Assembly (NCBI GenBank): GCA_016938155.1
Contig: JAFGVF010000008.1
Coordinates: forward strand, 1-5,241
Length of the DNA stretch: 5,241 nt
DNA from: Candidatus Cloacimonadota bacterium
GTDB lineage: Bacteria > Cloacimonadota > Cloacimonadia > Cloacimonadales > JAFGVF01
Direction of reading: 5' to 3'
Both the position numbers and the translations under genes were made by a program. Positions 1-5,241 of the stretch are shown here, piece after piece. Below the pieces are notes generated by a model. The model worked only from the letters and a program-made list of their open reading frames with translations. It had not been told where the DNA came from and did not search any database. The stretch's first letter is position 1. Every line of letters begins with the position of its first letter.

Positions 1-311
1 AAGGTGTTGCTACAACGGCGGGGGTGTTCTTGAGTCTTACTTCATTAGCCGTTCTGTGGGCATTATTGGTCTTTTTCGTAGTTGTTGCCCTAACGCGTTA
101 TGTATCGTTAGGTTCAATATCCGCAGCTCTTACTGCATTGGTAATTGAGTTTATCAGAAACTACAGAAGCGAGTTCAGTCACCTGCCGACCCTTATTTTA
201 CTTGGAATAATGGTGTTGTTTATAATTTGGAGACATAAATCAAATATCAACAGACTACTACATGGAACCGAGAACAAAATCAGCTTCTCAAAGAAGGGAA
301 AAACAGCTTAA
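1..311 (+). CDS. plsY: Glycerol-3-phosphate acyltransferase PlsY, C-terminal half (5' end outside window)
   Basis: This integral inner-membrane enzyme transfers an acyl group from acyl phosphate to glycerol-3-phosphate, giving lysophosphatidic acid, the first committed step of phospholipid synthesis with PlsX. The reading frame is open from the window edge (codons from base 3), so the protein starts upstream. About 102 residues are visible, roughly half the usual ~200. The fragment begins at GVATTAGV, the end of the family's GGKGVAT motif. Two hydrophobic stretches follow (bases ~24-165 and ~183-230), with TRYVSLGS between them at bases ~93-116. The third family motif is present as RHKSNI (bases 231-248) and then GTENKI. 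A short basic tail ends at TAA (309-311). The internal GTG at base 24 is not a start, because homology continues upstream of it. The next gene is convergent and one base away. I am confident of the family from the motif order. Confidence 0.93.
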   Translation, partial: GVATTAGVFLSLTSLAVLWALLVFFVVVALTRYVSLGSISAALTALVIEFIRNYRSEFSHLPTLILLGIMVLFIIWRHKSNINRLLHGTENKISFSKKGKTA

Positions 312-312
312 C

Positions 313-744
313 TCATCGGATTAAAGTTACATTCAGCTTTAGCCAATAGTCGCAAATACATTTAAGAGAGTTGAAGAACTCGTCAACATCCACAACTTTT
401 GGGACATAGCTGTTAGCTCCGGAAGAGTAGCATGCTGTAACATCATTGACTTCATTGGAAGAGGATAGTATTACTACCGGGATTGAACTGGTGATGTCAC
501 TACCTTTCAACTTCTTCAACACATCTATTCCATCAATCTTCGGAAGTTTCAAATCCAGAATGATGATTCTGGGATAATAATGCATCCGGACGATAGTTTC
601 ATCAATATACCGGAATGCCTCTTCTCCGTCGGTTAGTATCTTTATGATGTAATCCGGATTCTCTTTTTTAAGTGCTCTAATGGTTAACTCGGCATCATAG
701 AGACTGTCTTCAATAATCAAGATATCAATGAAAGCATGATTCAT
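313..744 (-). CDS. Single-domain response regulator, Rcp1-like receiver
   Basis: This 143-residue protein is a stand-alone CheY-like receiver with no DNA-binding or enzymatic output domain. Key residues are visible: the acidic pair E12-D13, the phospho-acceptor D64 in LDLKLPKIDG, the switch S94 in VVILSSS, and K116 in YVPKVV. The KLP-K-DG stretch after the aspartate, the IPVVILSSS strand and the aromatic C-terminal tail (CDYWLKL) resemble the Rcp1 family that partners Cph1-type phytochrome kinases. That assignment is from family knowledge. The start is the ATG of a TAATG junction with the kinase gene, preceded by GGAGGA, so translation is probably coupled to the kinase. It is the likely phosphorylation target of that kinase. 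Lacking an effector, it presumably acts through protein-protein contact or a downstream phosphotransfer partner, which is not in this window. K116 is followed by V rather than the common P, which is tolerated in this family. Confidence 0.92.
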   Translation of the reverse strand: MNHAFIDILIIEDSLYDAELTIRALKKENPDYIIKILTDGEEAFRYIDETIVRMHYYPRIIILDLKLPKIDGIDVLKKLKGSDITSSIPVVILSSSNEVNDVTACYSSGANSYVPKVVDVDEFFNSLKCICDYWLKLNVTLIR

Positions 745-753
745 TATTCCTCC
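742..753 (-). promoter_or_regulatory. TAATG stop/start overlap with embedded Shine-Dalgarno
   Basis: On the - strand the kinase's last codons (Leu-Glu-Glu-stop) read TTG GAG GAA TAA, and the regulator's ATG shares the final A of that TAA. GGAGGA (748-753) lies three bases before the ATG, inside the kinase coding sequence. The spacing is slightly short. This arrangement is typical of termination-reinitiation coupling and should tie regulator synthesis to kinase synthesis. The coupling is inferred; the overlap and the site are read directly. Confidence 0.8.
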
Positions 754-3700
754 AATATCGGTAATGTGAAGTAAAACTCTGCACCTTGATCAACAACACC
801 GTTAGCCCAAACTTCCCCGTTATGTTTGTTTATAATGCTTTGCACAATTGCTAATCCCACACCTGTTCCCTCGAAATCCGTAGATTTATGGAGTCGTTGG
901 AAGACTCCAAAAAGCTTATCTATGTATTGTGAGTCGAATCCGACACCATTGTCTTTAATAAAGAAAACATACCGCTGACTTTCTTTCTTACAGCCAATCT
1001 CGATGTATTTATCATCTTTGGGTGCAGTGTATTTGATGGCATTAGAGATTAGATTTGTCCAAACCTGCTTCATCAAATCACCATCACAACAAACTACCGG
1101 GAGCGGATTGATGACAAGTTTGTATTGCTCCAGCAGTTTCTTCTCAAAATTATTGCTTATAACTGCCGAGATTATCTTCTCATGGTTAACCATACTTTTT
1201 GCTAACGGTTCTCTTGCTATTTTTGTGAGAGAAAGAAGGTCTGTTATCAGTTTATCCATATGCTTCGTGTTGCCCATAATTACGCCAAGCAATCTTTTCC
1301 CTTCCTCATCAAATTTGTCGTAGTAAGCTTCAATGAGGAATTGTGTGAAGCCATTAATAGCCCTAAGCGGTGTTCTTAAATCATGGGCAACTGAATAAGC
1401 AAAAGCTTGTAATTCCTTGTTTGCCTGCAACAGCTCTGCTGTCCTCATTTGGACTTTGCTTTCAAGTTCTTGATTTAAGTTCCTGATTTTATCTTCTATC
1501 TGTTTTCTTGATGATATATCCATTACCGTAAAGGTTAAACCCTCCGAAATGTCATTTTGGTTAAAGGGAGTTGAGCTCAGGATAACATTCACAATATGTC
1601 CATCTTTGTGTTGCATTTTTGTCTCAACACTTCCGGTACCGTTTTTATCAATTAGATCATATTTTTCTCTACCGACAATTTCATACTCTTCATCATTTGG
1701 ATACAAGATACGGGAGTCCTGTCCTAAAAGCTCTTCTTTAGAATAACCGAGTATTTTGCTTAAGGCAGAATTAGTACTTTGAATTACTCTGTTTTTCAGG
1801 ACACCAATTCCAACGGGAGCAGCGGATAAGATACTTCTGAGATATGCTTCATTTTCTTTCAGATCAAGCATTGCTTGGACTCTTTCTGTTACATCATCAT
1901 ATAGAGCTACAATATGTCCTGTAGGAAGTTTAAAAACTCGATTTTCATACCAATTAGAATACTTCTCATCTACATATATTTTTGCCGGATAGAACTCAGG
2001 ATTTCCTGTTAGGAAGGTTTTCTGGAAAATGGGGATTAAACCGAAATCATCAATATTGGGTCGTAGTTCCCAAAGACTCTTTCCAATAACCTCATCCAAT
2101 GTTTTGTCCTCAATCTTCAAGCTTGTATTATTGAAATAGTCAACGATGTAATCAGAACCTTTCGAGCCGTCATTAAGTACTTTGTAAATGGCAACACCAC
2201 TGGTCATATTCTCGAAAAGACCCCGCATGACAGCTTCGCTGACAATCAGCTTATCCTGTGCAATTTTTCTTCCAACTATCTCACCGATGATCTGAGCAGC
2301 AGTGTGGAGTTGTCGTTTTGCTTGTTCGATAATGAATACAGGTCTGGTTTCATACTTCAAAGCAGTTTCTTGAAGTGTTTCGATATCAACATGGTAAAGT
2401 TCAGATATTCTGCTTAAAGTTTTCAAATCCTGCGGAGGTGAACCGTAGCCGATATTAAGGCTTCCGATAATCTCGTCACCGGCAAATATAGGTTCCCCGT
2501 AAAGGTGAATTCCTCCTGTACATAAAATATCCACCGGCTTACCCGTTTCTATACATTTCTGAGATACCCCTTTCCAGCAAGATTCATGACAAAGCCACAA
2601 ACCTGAATTCAATGCTTCAATATCATCTGTCGGGCATAAAGCTCTCGATGCACTATCAAGTAATCCGCACCATGGGGAGGCGAATGTCCCGAAAGCGTAG
2701 TCTCCATTCTTTTCATATACTGCTGAAGATGAATCAAGTAAGCTTAAATAGTCACCTATGATCTTTGAAAGCACATCTTTCCCGATTGACTTAAGAATTA
2801 ATCCATCTTTATTATAAACCGACATATCTACATTGTTATACGAAGAAGTAGTGGAAATATCACGCTTTGTTAGCATCCATTCTATGCTTTTCAGCTCTTT
2901 TTCAGCTGATTTCCTGCTTGTTATATCTAATGCAAAACCTTCGATTATAAGCTCTTCATCATCTTTAGAACCACTCACCTTTGCATTCATGGAAATCCAA
3001 ATTGTATTTCCGTTTTTAGTTCGTGCTTCATACTCAAAGTGCTCAACCTTACCTTCTTTCCGCAGCAATTCCAGGAACTCTTTCCGCCTCTCCGGTTTAA
3101 CATACATATCCTTTCCAAGGTCAACATAGTAATTCAAAGCATCCTGTGGAGTGTTGAAGCCAAGCATCCTTGCTAACTCGGGATTAACAGACAACACTTT
3201 CCCCTTAGATGTTGTTTTAAAAATCCCGATGGGGGCATTTGTAAAGAGATTATAGAGAGATTGCTGGCTTTCCTTCATAGCTGAAATTGCTTCTCTTTCG
3301 TTAGTAATATCCCTGAAAATACCGTGAGTTCTGATAAAATTGCCATTGCTATCATGCACTTTACGACATACAAATGATACGGTACAATAACTTCCGTCTG
3401 ATTTTCTCAATCTCAATTCTGTATTATCGGCAAAACCCTTCTCTTTGAAACTTTCAAAGCAAGCATTCTGCAATGATTTATCTTCAGGATGAATAAAATC
3501 TATAAGGGATTTATTGATTATCTCTTCTCTTTTATATCCCATGTAATGAAGCCAAGTATGATTAACATTGATGAACTTTAAATCGGGAGTCAAAGACTGA
3601 TATGGGATTGGTGCTTGTTCATACAAAGAGCGGAACTGCTCCTCTTTTTCTGCAATCAGAGCGTCTTTAATATTCCTTTTCTTCTGGTTATTAAGTAGAT

Positions 3701-4250
3701 TACCCAAAAGAACGGTTACTGCAGGATAGATGGTAAATACTGAGAAAGCAATTGTTTTAATAATGATCCATCTCTCCTTCGCAGGCATTAGGAGCATAAG
3801 AAGAAGCATAGTTATATGAGTTATATAACTCATAACCACTATGTGCCTGATGGTTATAAATTTATTCTGATTCCTTCGAAGAAGTATCCCGTAAATATAT
3901 CCGATTGCAGAGGCGGTAATTATAACGCTTACTCCGGTTGGTACTCCGGCACCTCCCTGATACATTCGATAGATAATTGCCATAATTGCAGCTATGAGGG
4001 TAGGGATAAATCCGAAATATAGACCGGATATACTCAAAATAATCGAACGCGTATCGAAAATGATACCCGAGGAGTATATCCAGGGAGTAGTCATAACCCC
4101 AAGAGTGATTACGCCTATAATGATACCGTAGAAAACCCGCTTGGCATTGTTTTTAAAATCAGATTCTGCTACAATAATGTCATATAGTAAACCTGTTATC
4201 AACAATAAGGAAGCATTGGTAATTAAAACCGAAAACTGTGTTTTGTCCAT
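744..4250 (-). CDS. Membrane multi-sensor histidine kinase: 5TM-LYT, PAS-PAS-PocR-PAS-PAS, HisKA, HATPase
   Basis: This long inner-membrane sensor kinase (1168 residues from the ATG) should autophosphorylate on histidine and pass phosphate to the coupled receiver. Residues 1-~186 form a hydrophobic 5TM-LYT (LytS/YhcK-type) module, recognisable by FDTRSIILSISGLYFG and YRMYQGGAG, with extra membrane segments after it. Next come PAS1 (~201-316, with HPED), PAS2 (~329-446) and a PocR-type sensory domain (~464-661) with six cysteines between 528 and 577. PAS3 (~671-793), PAS4 (~797-916) and a coiled coil follow. The H-box is AYSVAHDLRTPLRAI with phospho-acceptor H956 (bases 1383-1385). The ATPase shows the N-box NLISNAIKYT, G1 DNGVGFD, F-box FGVFQRLH, G2 GTGVGLAIV and a final GAEFYFTLP. 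The catalytic core resembles Cph1-like kinases. It has no receiver of its own. An in-frame GTG at 4262 would add four residues. I prefer the ATG at 4250, which has GGGA six bases upstream. The signal sensed is unknown; PocR domains are thought to bind small organic metabolites. Confidence 0.93.
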   Translation of the reverse strand: MDKTQFSVLITNASLLLITGLLYDIIVAESDFKNNAKRVFYGIIIGVITLGVMTTPWIYSSGIIFDTRSIILSISGLYFGFIPTLIAAIMAIIYRMYQGGAGVPTGVSVIITASAIGYIYGILLRRNQNKFITIRHIVVMSYITHITMLLLMLLMPAKERWIIIKTIAFSVFTIYPAVTVLLGNLLNNQKKRNIKDALIAEKEEQFRSLYEQAPIPYQSLTPDLKFINVNHTWLHYMGYKREEIINKSLIDFIHPEDKSLQNACFESFKEKGFADNTELRLRKSDGSYCTVSFVCRKVHDSNGNFIRTHGIFRDITNEREAISAMKESQQSLYNLFTNAPIGIFKTTSKGKVLSVNPELARMLGFNTPQDALNYYVDLGKDMYVKPERRKEFLELLRKEGKVEHFEYEARTKNGNTIWISMNAKVSGSKDDEELIIEGFALDITSRKSAEKELKSIEWMLTKRDISTTSSYNNVDMSVYNKDGLILKSIGKDVLSKIIGDYLSLLDSSSAVYEKNGDYAFGTFASPWCGLLDSASRALCPTDDIEALNSGLWLCHESCWKGVSQKCIETGKPVDILCTGGIHLYGEPIFAGDEIIGSLNIGYGSPPQDLKTLSRISELYHVDIETLQETALKYETRPVFIIEQAKRQLHTAAQIIGEIVGRKIAQDKLIVSEAVMRGLFENMTSGVAIYKVLNDGSKGSDYIVDYFNNTSLKIEDKTLDEVIGKSLWELRPNIDDFGLIPIFQKTFLTGNPEFYPAKIYVDEKYSNWYENRVFKLPTGHIVALYDDVTERVQAMLDLKENEAYLRSILSAAPVGIGVLKNRVIQSTNSALSKILGYSKEELLGQDSRILYPNDEEYEIVGREKYDLIDKNGTGSVETKMQHKDGHIVNVILSSTPFNQNDISEGLTFTVMDISSRKQIEDKIRNLNQELESKVQMRTAELLQANKELQAFAYSVAHDLRTPLRAINGFTQFLIEAYYDKFDEEGKRLLGVIMGNTKHMDKLITDLLSLTKIAREPLAKSMVNHEKIISAVISNNFEKKLLEQYKLVINPLPVVCCDGDLMKQVWTNLISNAIKYTAPKDDKYIEIGCKKESQRYVFFIKDNGVGFDSQYIDKLFGVFQRLHKSTDFEGTGVGLAIVQSIINKHNGEVWANGVVDQGAEFYFTLPILEE

Positions 4251-4284
4251 TATCCATCCCACATTTTCTCTATTCTTGTGGCAT

Positions 4285-4311
4285 GTTATACTTAATGATA
4301 TTGTGAGTCAA
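4285..4311 (-). promoter_or_regulatory. Possible promoter of the kinase-regulator unit
   Basis: Reading the - strand upstream of the kinase, TTGACT (4306-4311) is a good -35 match, and TATAAC (4285-4290) matches five of six -10 bases. The 15-base spacer is short. A poorer -10, TAACAT (4283-4288), would give 17. Transcription would begin near 4277, leaving a leader of about 27 bases before the ATG at 4250. This assumes housekeeping sigma recognition of the classical type. A Bacteroidia-type -7 TAnnTTTG box was not seen here. Confidence 0.38.
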
Positions 4312-4419
4312 GTATTTATTAATAGAATGACATCACCCCGTTTTTTGTGAAGCATTGTAATGGAGGGATAGATTGCATAGCATTCACCTGTGCGAACGAA
4401 CCGACGAACAATGTGAGGA

Positions 4420-4440
4420 GCTCGCAAGCCGTAGGCGAGC
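4420..4440. repeat. Short inverted repeat GCTCGC/GCGAGC
   Basis: GCTCGC (4420-4425) and GCGAGC (4435-4440) form a perfect 6-bp GC-rich stem around a 9-base loop. No U-tract follows on either strand, so it does not look like an intrinsic terminator. It lies inside the GC-rich repeat block and is best read as part of that element. Confidence 0.6.
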
Positions 4441-4449
4441 AACTATTCT

Positions 4450-4508
4450 GAGTTTGGGGAAATGCAGAGCATGGCATTCCAATCCCCATTCCCCAAGCTC
4501 GTAAACTC
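4450..4508. repeat. Nested imperfect palindrome within the repeat element
   Basis: Three complementary pairs are nested: GAGTTT (4450-4455) with AAACTC (4503-4508), TTGGGGAA (4454-4461) with TTCCCCAA (4489-4496), and AATGC (4461-4465) with GCATT (4474-4478). The outer two share bases 4454-4455 and the inner two share 4461, so not every pair can form at once. The segment could fold as a long hairpin with bulges, in RNA from either strand or as extruded DNA. There is no run of T after it, so a terminator role is unlikely. Confidence 0.6.
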
Positions 4509-4615
4509 GCACTGGTGAACGAAGAAGAGTACAGCTAAAGCAGTACCTCCATTTCTCCTGCACCTGTACGAACGAAGTGAGTTTGGGGCAGAAACACACT
4601 CCATTTATTCCTACA

Positions 4616-4643
4616 TTGACAATTTAACCTCCTTTTTTATTGT
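4616..4643 (+). promoter_or_regulatory. Possible promoter of the rightward small-gene/ABC unit
   Basis: TTGACA (4616-4621) is a perfect -35 consensus. TATTGT (4638-4643) lies 16 bases downstream and matches four of six -10 bases. Transcription would start near 4650, immediately before the AGGAG site, giving a leader of only about 13 bases. The weak -10 and very short leader keep confidence low. Confidence 0.33.
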
Positions 4644-4650
4644 GTTTATG

Positions 4651-4655
4651 AGGAG
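4651..4655 (+). promoter_or_regulatory. Shine-Dalgarno AGGAG deciding the start of the 68-residue protein
   Basis: AGGAG ends seven bases before the ATG at 4663, an ideal distance. It selects that ATG over the in-frame GTG (4642) and ATG (4648) upstream, for which no comparable site is seen. A complementary CTCCT at 4629-4633 could pair with it if the transcript starts far enough upstream. Confidence 0.8.
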
Positions 4656-4662
4656 TTTTACT

Positions 4663-4869
4663 ATGAGTAATATCATTGGACGCAGAATCGTGGCGGAAGT
4701 ATATGGAGAAAAGAGAACGGTAAGAGTTAAATTAATAGATAATAAGCTGGAAGTATTTGATTGGGACACTGATGAGCCAATAATTAAGTTCCGGGTGATG
4801 AATGCAAACCCGACCAACCCGATAGTTGTAATCAGTTCGTATGATTGTGATGAAAAGAAAGAAATTTAG
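4663..4869 (+). CDS. Hypothetical small protein, 68 residues
   Basis: I do not recognise this protein. It begins MSNIIGRRIVAEVYGEK and alternates short hydrophobic and charged stretches (TVRVKLID, KLEVFDWD, PIIKFRVM, NPIVVISSY), which suggests a small all-beta soluble fold. It has no signal peptide or membrane segment and ends with an acidic/basic DCDEKKEI tail containing its only cysteine. A strong AGGAG at seven bases and a coding-like composition support it as real. Its last 20 bases overlap the start of the substrate-binding protein gene in another frame, so the two are probably co-transcribed and may be translationally coupled. A role alongside the transporter is only a guess from position. 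Confidence 0.72.
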   Translation: MSNIIGRRIVAEVYGEKRTVRVKLIDNKLEVFDWDTDEPIIKFRVMNANPTNPIVVISSYDCDEKKEI

Positions 4870-5241
4870 CCTTGTAATAATAGCTTTAAGCATAGTTAGT
4901 TATCTCATCGGAGCAGATATTTATCTGCCACCTTCCAACATCAGTTTGCCGTTCTTTCAGATTTCGGAAAAGGATTCCCGTTATCAGGCTGTGCTTTACA
5001 GGGAAGTAAATACGGAAGTTTTACCCTCGATATTGAAGCAAACACCCGGTTATTATCTTATTCCATCCAATGTTGCGGCAAAGCTCTTCAATAGTGGCTT
5101 GGGACCAAGATTAATAGCTTCTTTTGCTACGGATATGTTGTATTTTATAACTGATGATGTTGATATTAAAACCCTAGCTGACTTTGATGGCAAAGAATTC
5201 CTAGTTGGAGGGCAGGGTAGCACACCAGATATTATCGTTAG
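4850..5241 (+). CDS. ABC-transporter substrate-binding protein, SsuA/NMT1-like, N-terminal part (3' end outside window)
   Basis: The frame is open to the window end, with 130 codons visible. The N-terminus has a basic MKRKK followed by a hydrophobic core (SLVIIALSIVSYLIGA) resembling a signal peptide, with possible cleavage after A22. There is no lipobox cysteine. The first lobe of a periplasmic binding fold follows. PSNVAAKLFNSG (72-83) and DIKTLADFDGKEFLVGGQGSTPDII (105-129) match the usual 'P-N-AAKL-N-G', 'LKDLKGK' and 'GKGSTPDI' signatures of nitrate/sulfonate/thiamine-precursor-type binding proteins. The protein would capture a small solute in the periplasm for an ABC permease presumably encoded downstream; the substrate cannot be told. 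The start is taken as the ATG at 4850, and an in-frame ATG at 4841 is an alternative. Neither has a good Shine-Dalgarno sequence, which suits coupling to the overlapping upstream gene. Confidence 0.82.
   Translation, partial: MKRKKFSLVIIALSIVSYLIGADIYLPPSNISLPFFQISEKDSRYQAVLYREVNTEVLPSILKQTPGYYLIPSNVAAKLFNSGLGPRLIASFATDMLYFITDDVDIKTLADFDGKEFLVGGQGSTPDIIV

Larger units (their letters stand above)
4385..4588. repeat. GC-rich intergenic repeat element with direct and inverted repeats
   Basis: The block is bounded by near-identical 16-mers: CACCTGTGCGAACGAA (4385-4400) and CACCTGTACGAACGAA (4561-4576), 15 of 16 identical and 176 bases apart. A weaker relative, GGTGAACGAAG, is at 4514-4524. A second exact 11-base direct repeat, TGAGTTTGGGG, is at 4449-4459 and 4578-4588. 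Between them lie two hairpin-forming segments. The base composition differs sharply from both flanks. The pattern fits a dispersed REP/MITE-like intergenic element or a tandemly decayed one. Membership of a genome-wide family is inference from this one copy. It has no transposase and no clear target-site duplication. Confidence 0.6.
4251..4662. other. Divergent intergenic region of about 410 bp
   Basis: This region separates the leftward kinase unit from the rightward small-gene/ABC unit. From left to right it holds an AT-rich stretch (~33% GC over 4261-4380 by my count) with the kinase promoter candidate, and then a GC-richer block (~51% over 4381-4590) carrying direct and inverted repeats. 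An AT-rich stretch follows, with a possible rightward promoter and a ribosome-binding site. No protein gene is supported here: the open frames on the - strand (about 53 and 71 codons) lie wholly inside the repeat block and resemble no family I know. No tRNA, or terminator with a U-tract, was recognised. Confidence 0.7.

Noticed and set aside
2268..2855. Reading the cysteine-rich segment as a GAF domain
   Set aside because: The WC...LC...LCHESCW...C pattern and the following IGSLNIGYG strand fit the PocR-type domain better, although the two folds are related and the boundary is approximate.
1003..4022. Several + strand frames of 65-106 codons opposite the kinase
   Set aside because: They are antisense to a single uninterrupted kinase frame with full domain motifs. 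Their serine/phenylalanine-rich products are typical of reverse-complement shadows.
744..4250. Phytochrome identity for the kinase because of its Cph1-like core and Rcp1-like partner
   Set aside because: No GAF/PHY chromophore-binding region is seen. The sensor part is 5TM-LYT, PAS and PocR, so only the catalytic core resembles Cph1.
4333..4350. TCAC/GTGA match around CCCG and a T-run as a terminator
   Set aside because: The stem is only four base pairs, and the T-run is in the loop rather than after the stem, so it is not an intrinsic terminator.
4420..4508. Hairpins as rho-independent terminators
   Set aside because: No T-tract follows the stems on either strand, and no gene ends nearby on either strand, since the flanking genes are divergent.
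4384..4604. Open frames on the - strand (about 71 codons from GTG and 53 codons from ATG) in the intergenic block
   Set aside because: Both lie entirely inside the repeat-rich, GC-rich segment, overlap each other in different frames, are rich in Cys/Ser/Arg without a family motif, and are explained by the repeat composition.
4611..4817. 68-codon - strand frame opposite the small + strand gene
   Set aside because: It is antisense to the better-supported 68-residue gene, which has an ideal AGGAG and ATG. The - strand product looks like a reverse-complement shadow.

Overview
The window reads as a moderately AT-rich bacterial chromosome segment, chemically dense and mostly coding. Three things suggest, without proving, an anaerobic or facultative member of the Bacteroidota/Ignavibacteria/Cloacimonadota (FCB) assemblage or a similar Gram-negative lineage: a very long multi-PAS sensor kinase with a PocR domain, an Rcp1-type stand-alone receiver, and a GC-richer intergenic repeat. 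Good Shine-Dalgarno sequences (GGAGGA, AGGAG) argue against a typical Bacteroidia genome. No rRNA, tRNA, CRISPR array, transposase or phage gene is visible.

Layout. (1) Positions 1-311, + strand: the C-terminal half of PlsY, the acyl-phosphate:glycerol-3-phosphate acyltransferase of phospholipid synthesis. (2) Positions 313-4250, - strand: a two-gene signalling unit. A membrane histidine kinase of about 1168 residues is transcribed first, and a single-domain response regulator overlaps its stop codon in a TAATG junction. The unit converges on plsY with one base between the stop codons. (3) Positions 4251-4662: a divergent intergenic region of about 410 bp. It holds a probable promoter for the kinase, a GC-richer repeat element with direct and inverted repeats, and a possible promoter plus a clear ribosome-binding site for the rightward genes. 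(4) Positions 4663-5241, + strand: an unrecognised 68-residue protein overlapping by 20 bp the start of a substrate-binding protein of the SsuA/NMT1-like ABC-transporter type, which runs off the window.

How the genes may work together. The kinase joins a 5TM-LYT membrane sensor, four PAS domains and a cysteine-rich PocR-type ligand sensor to a Cph1-like HisKA/HATPase core. Its obvious partner is the translationally coupled receiver, which lacks an output domain and so must act through protein contacts or a further phosphotransfer. The divergent small-protein/ABC-transporter genes share the intergenic region with the kinase, but nothing in the sequence shows that the two units are functionally linked. 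The most unusual items are the kinase architecture, the structured repeat element and the small overlapping gene. I found no clear evidence of a wholly new system.
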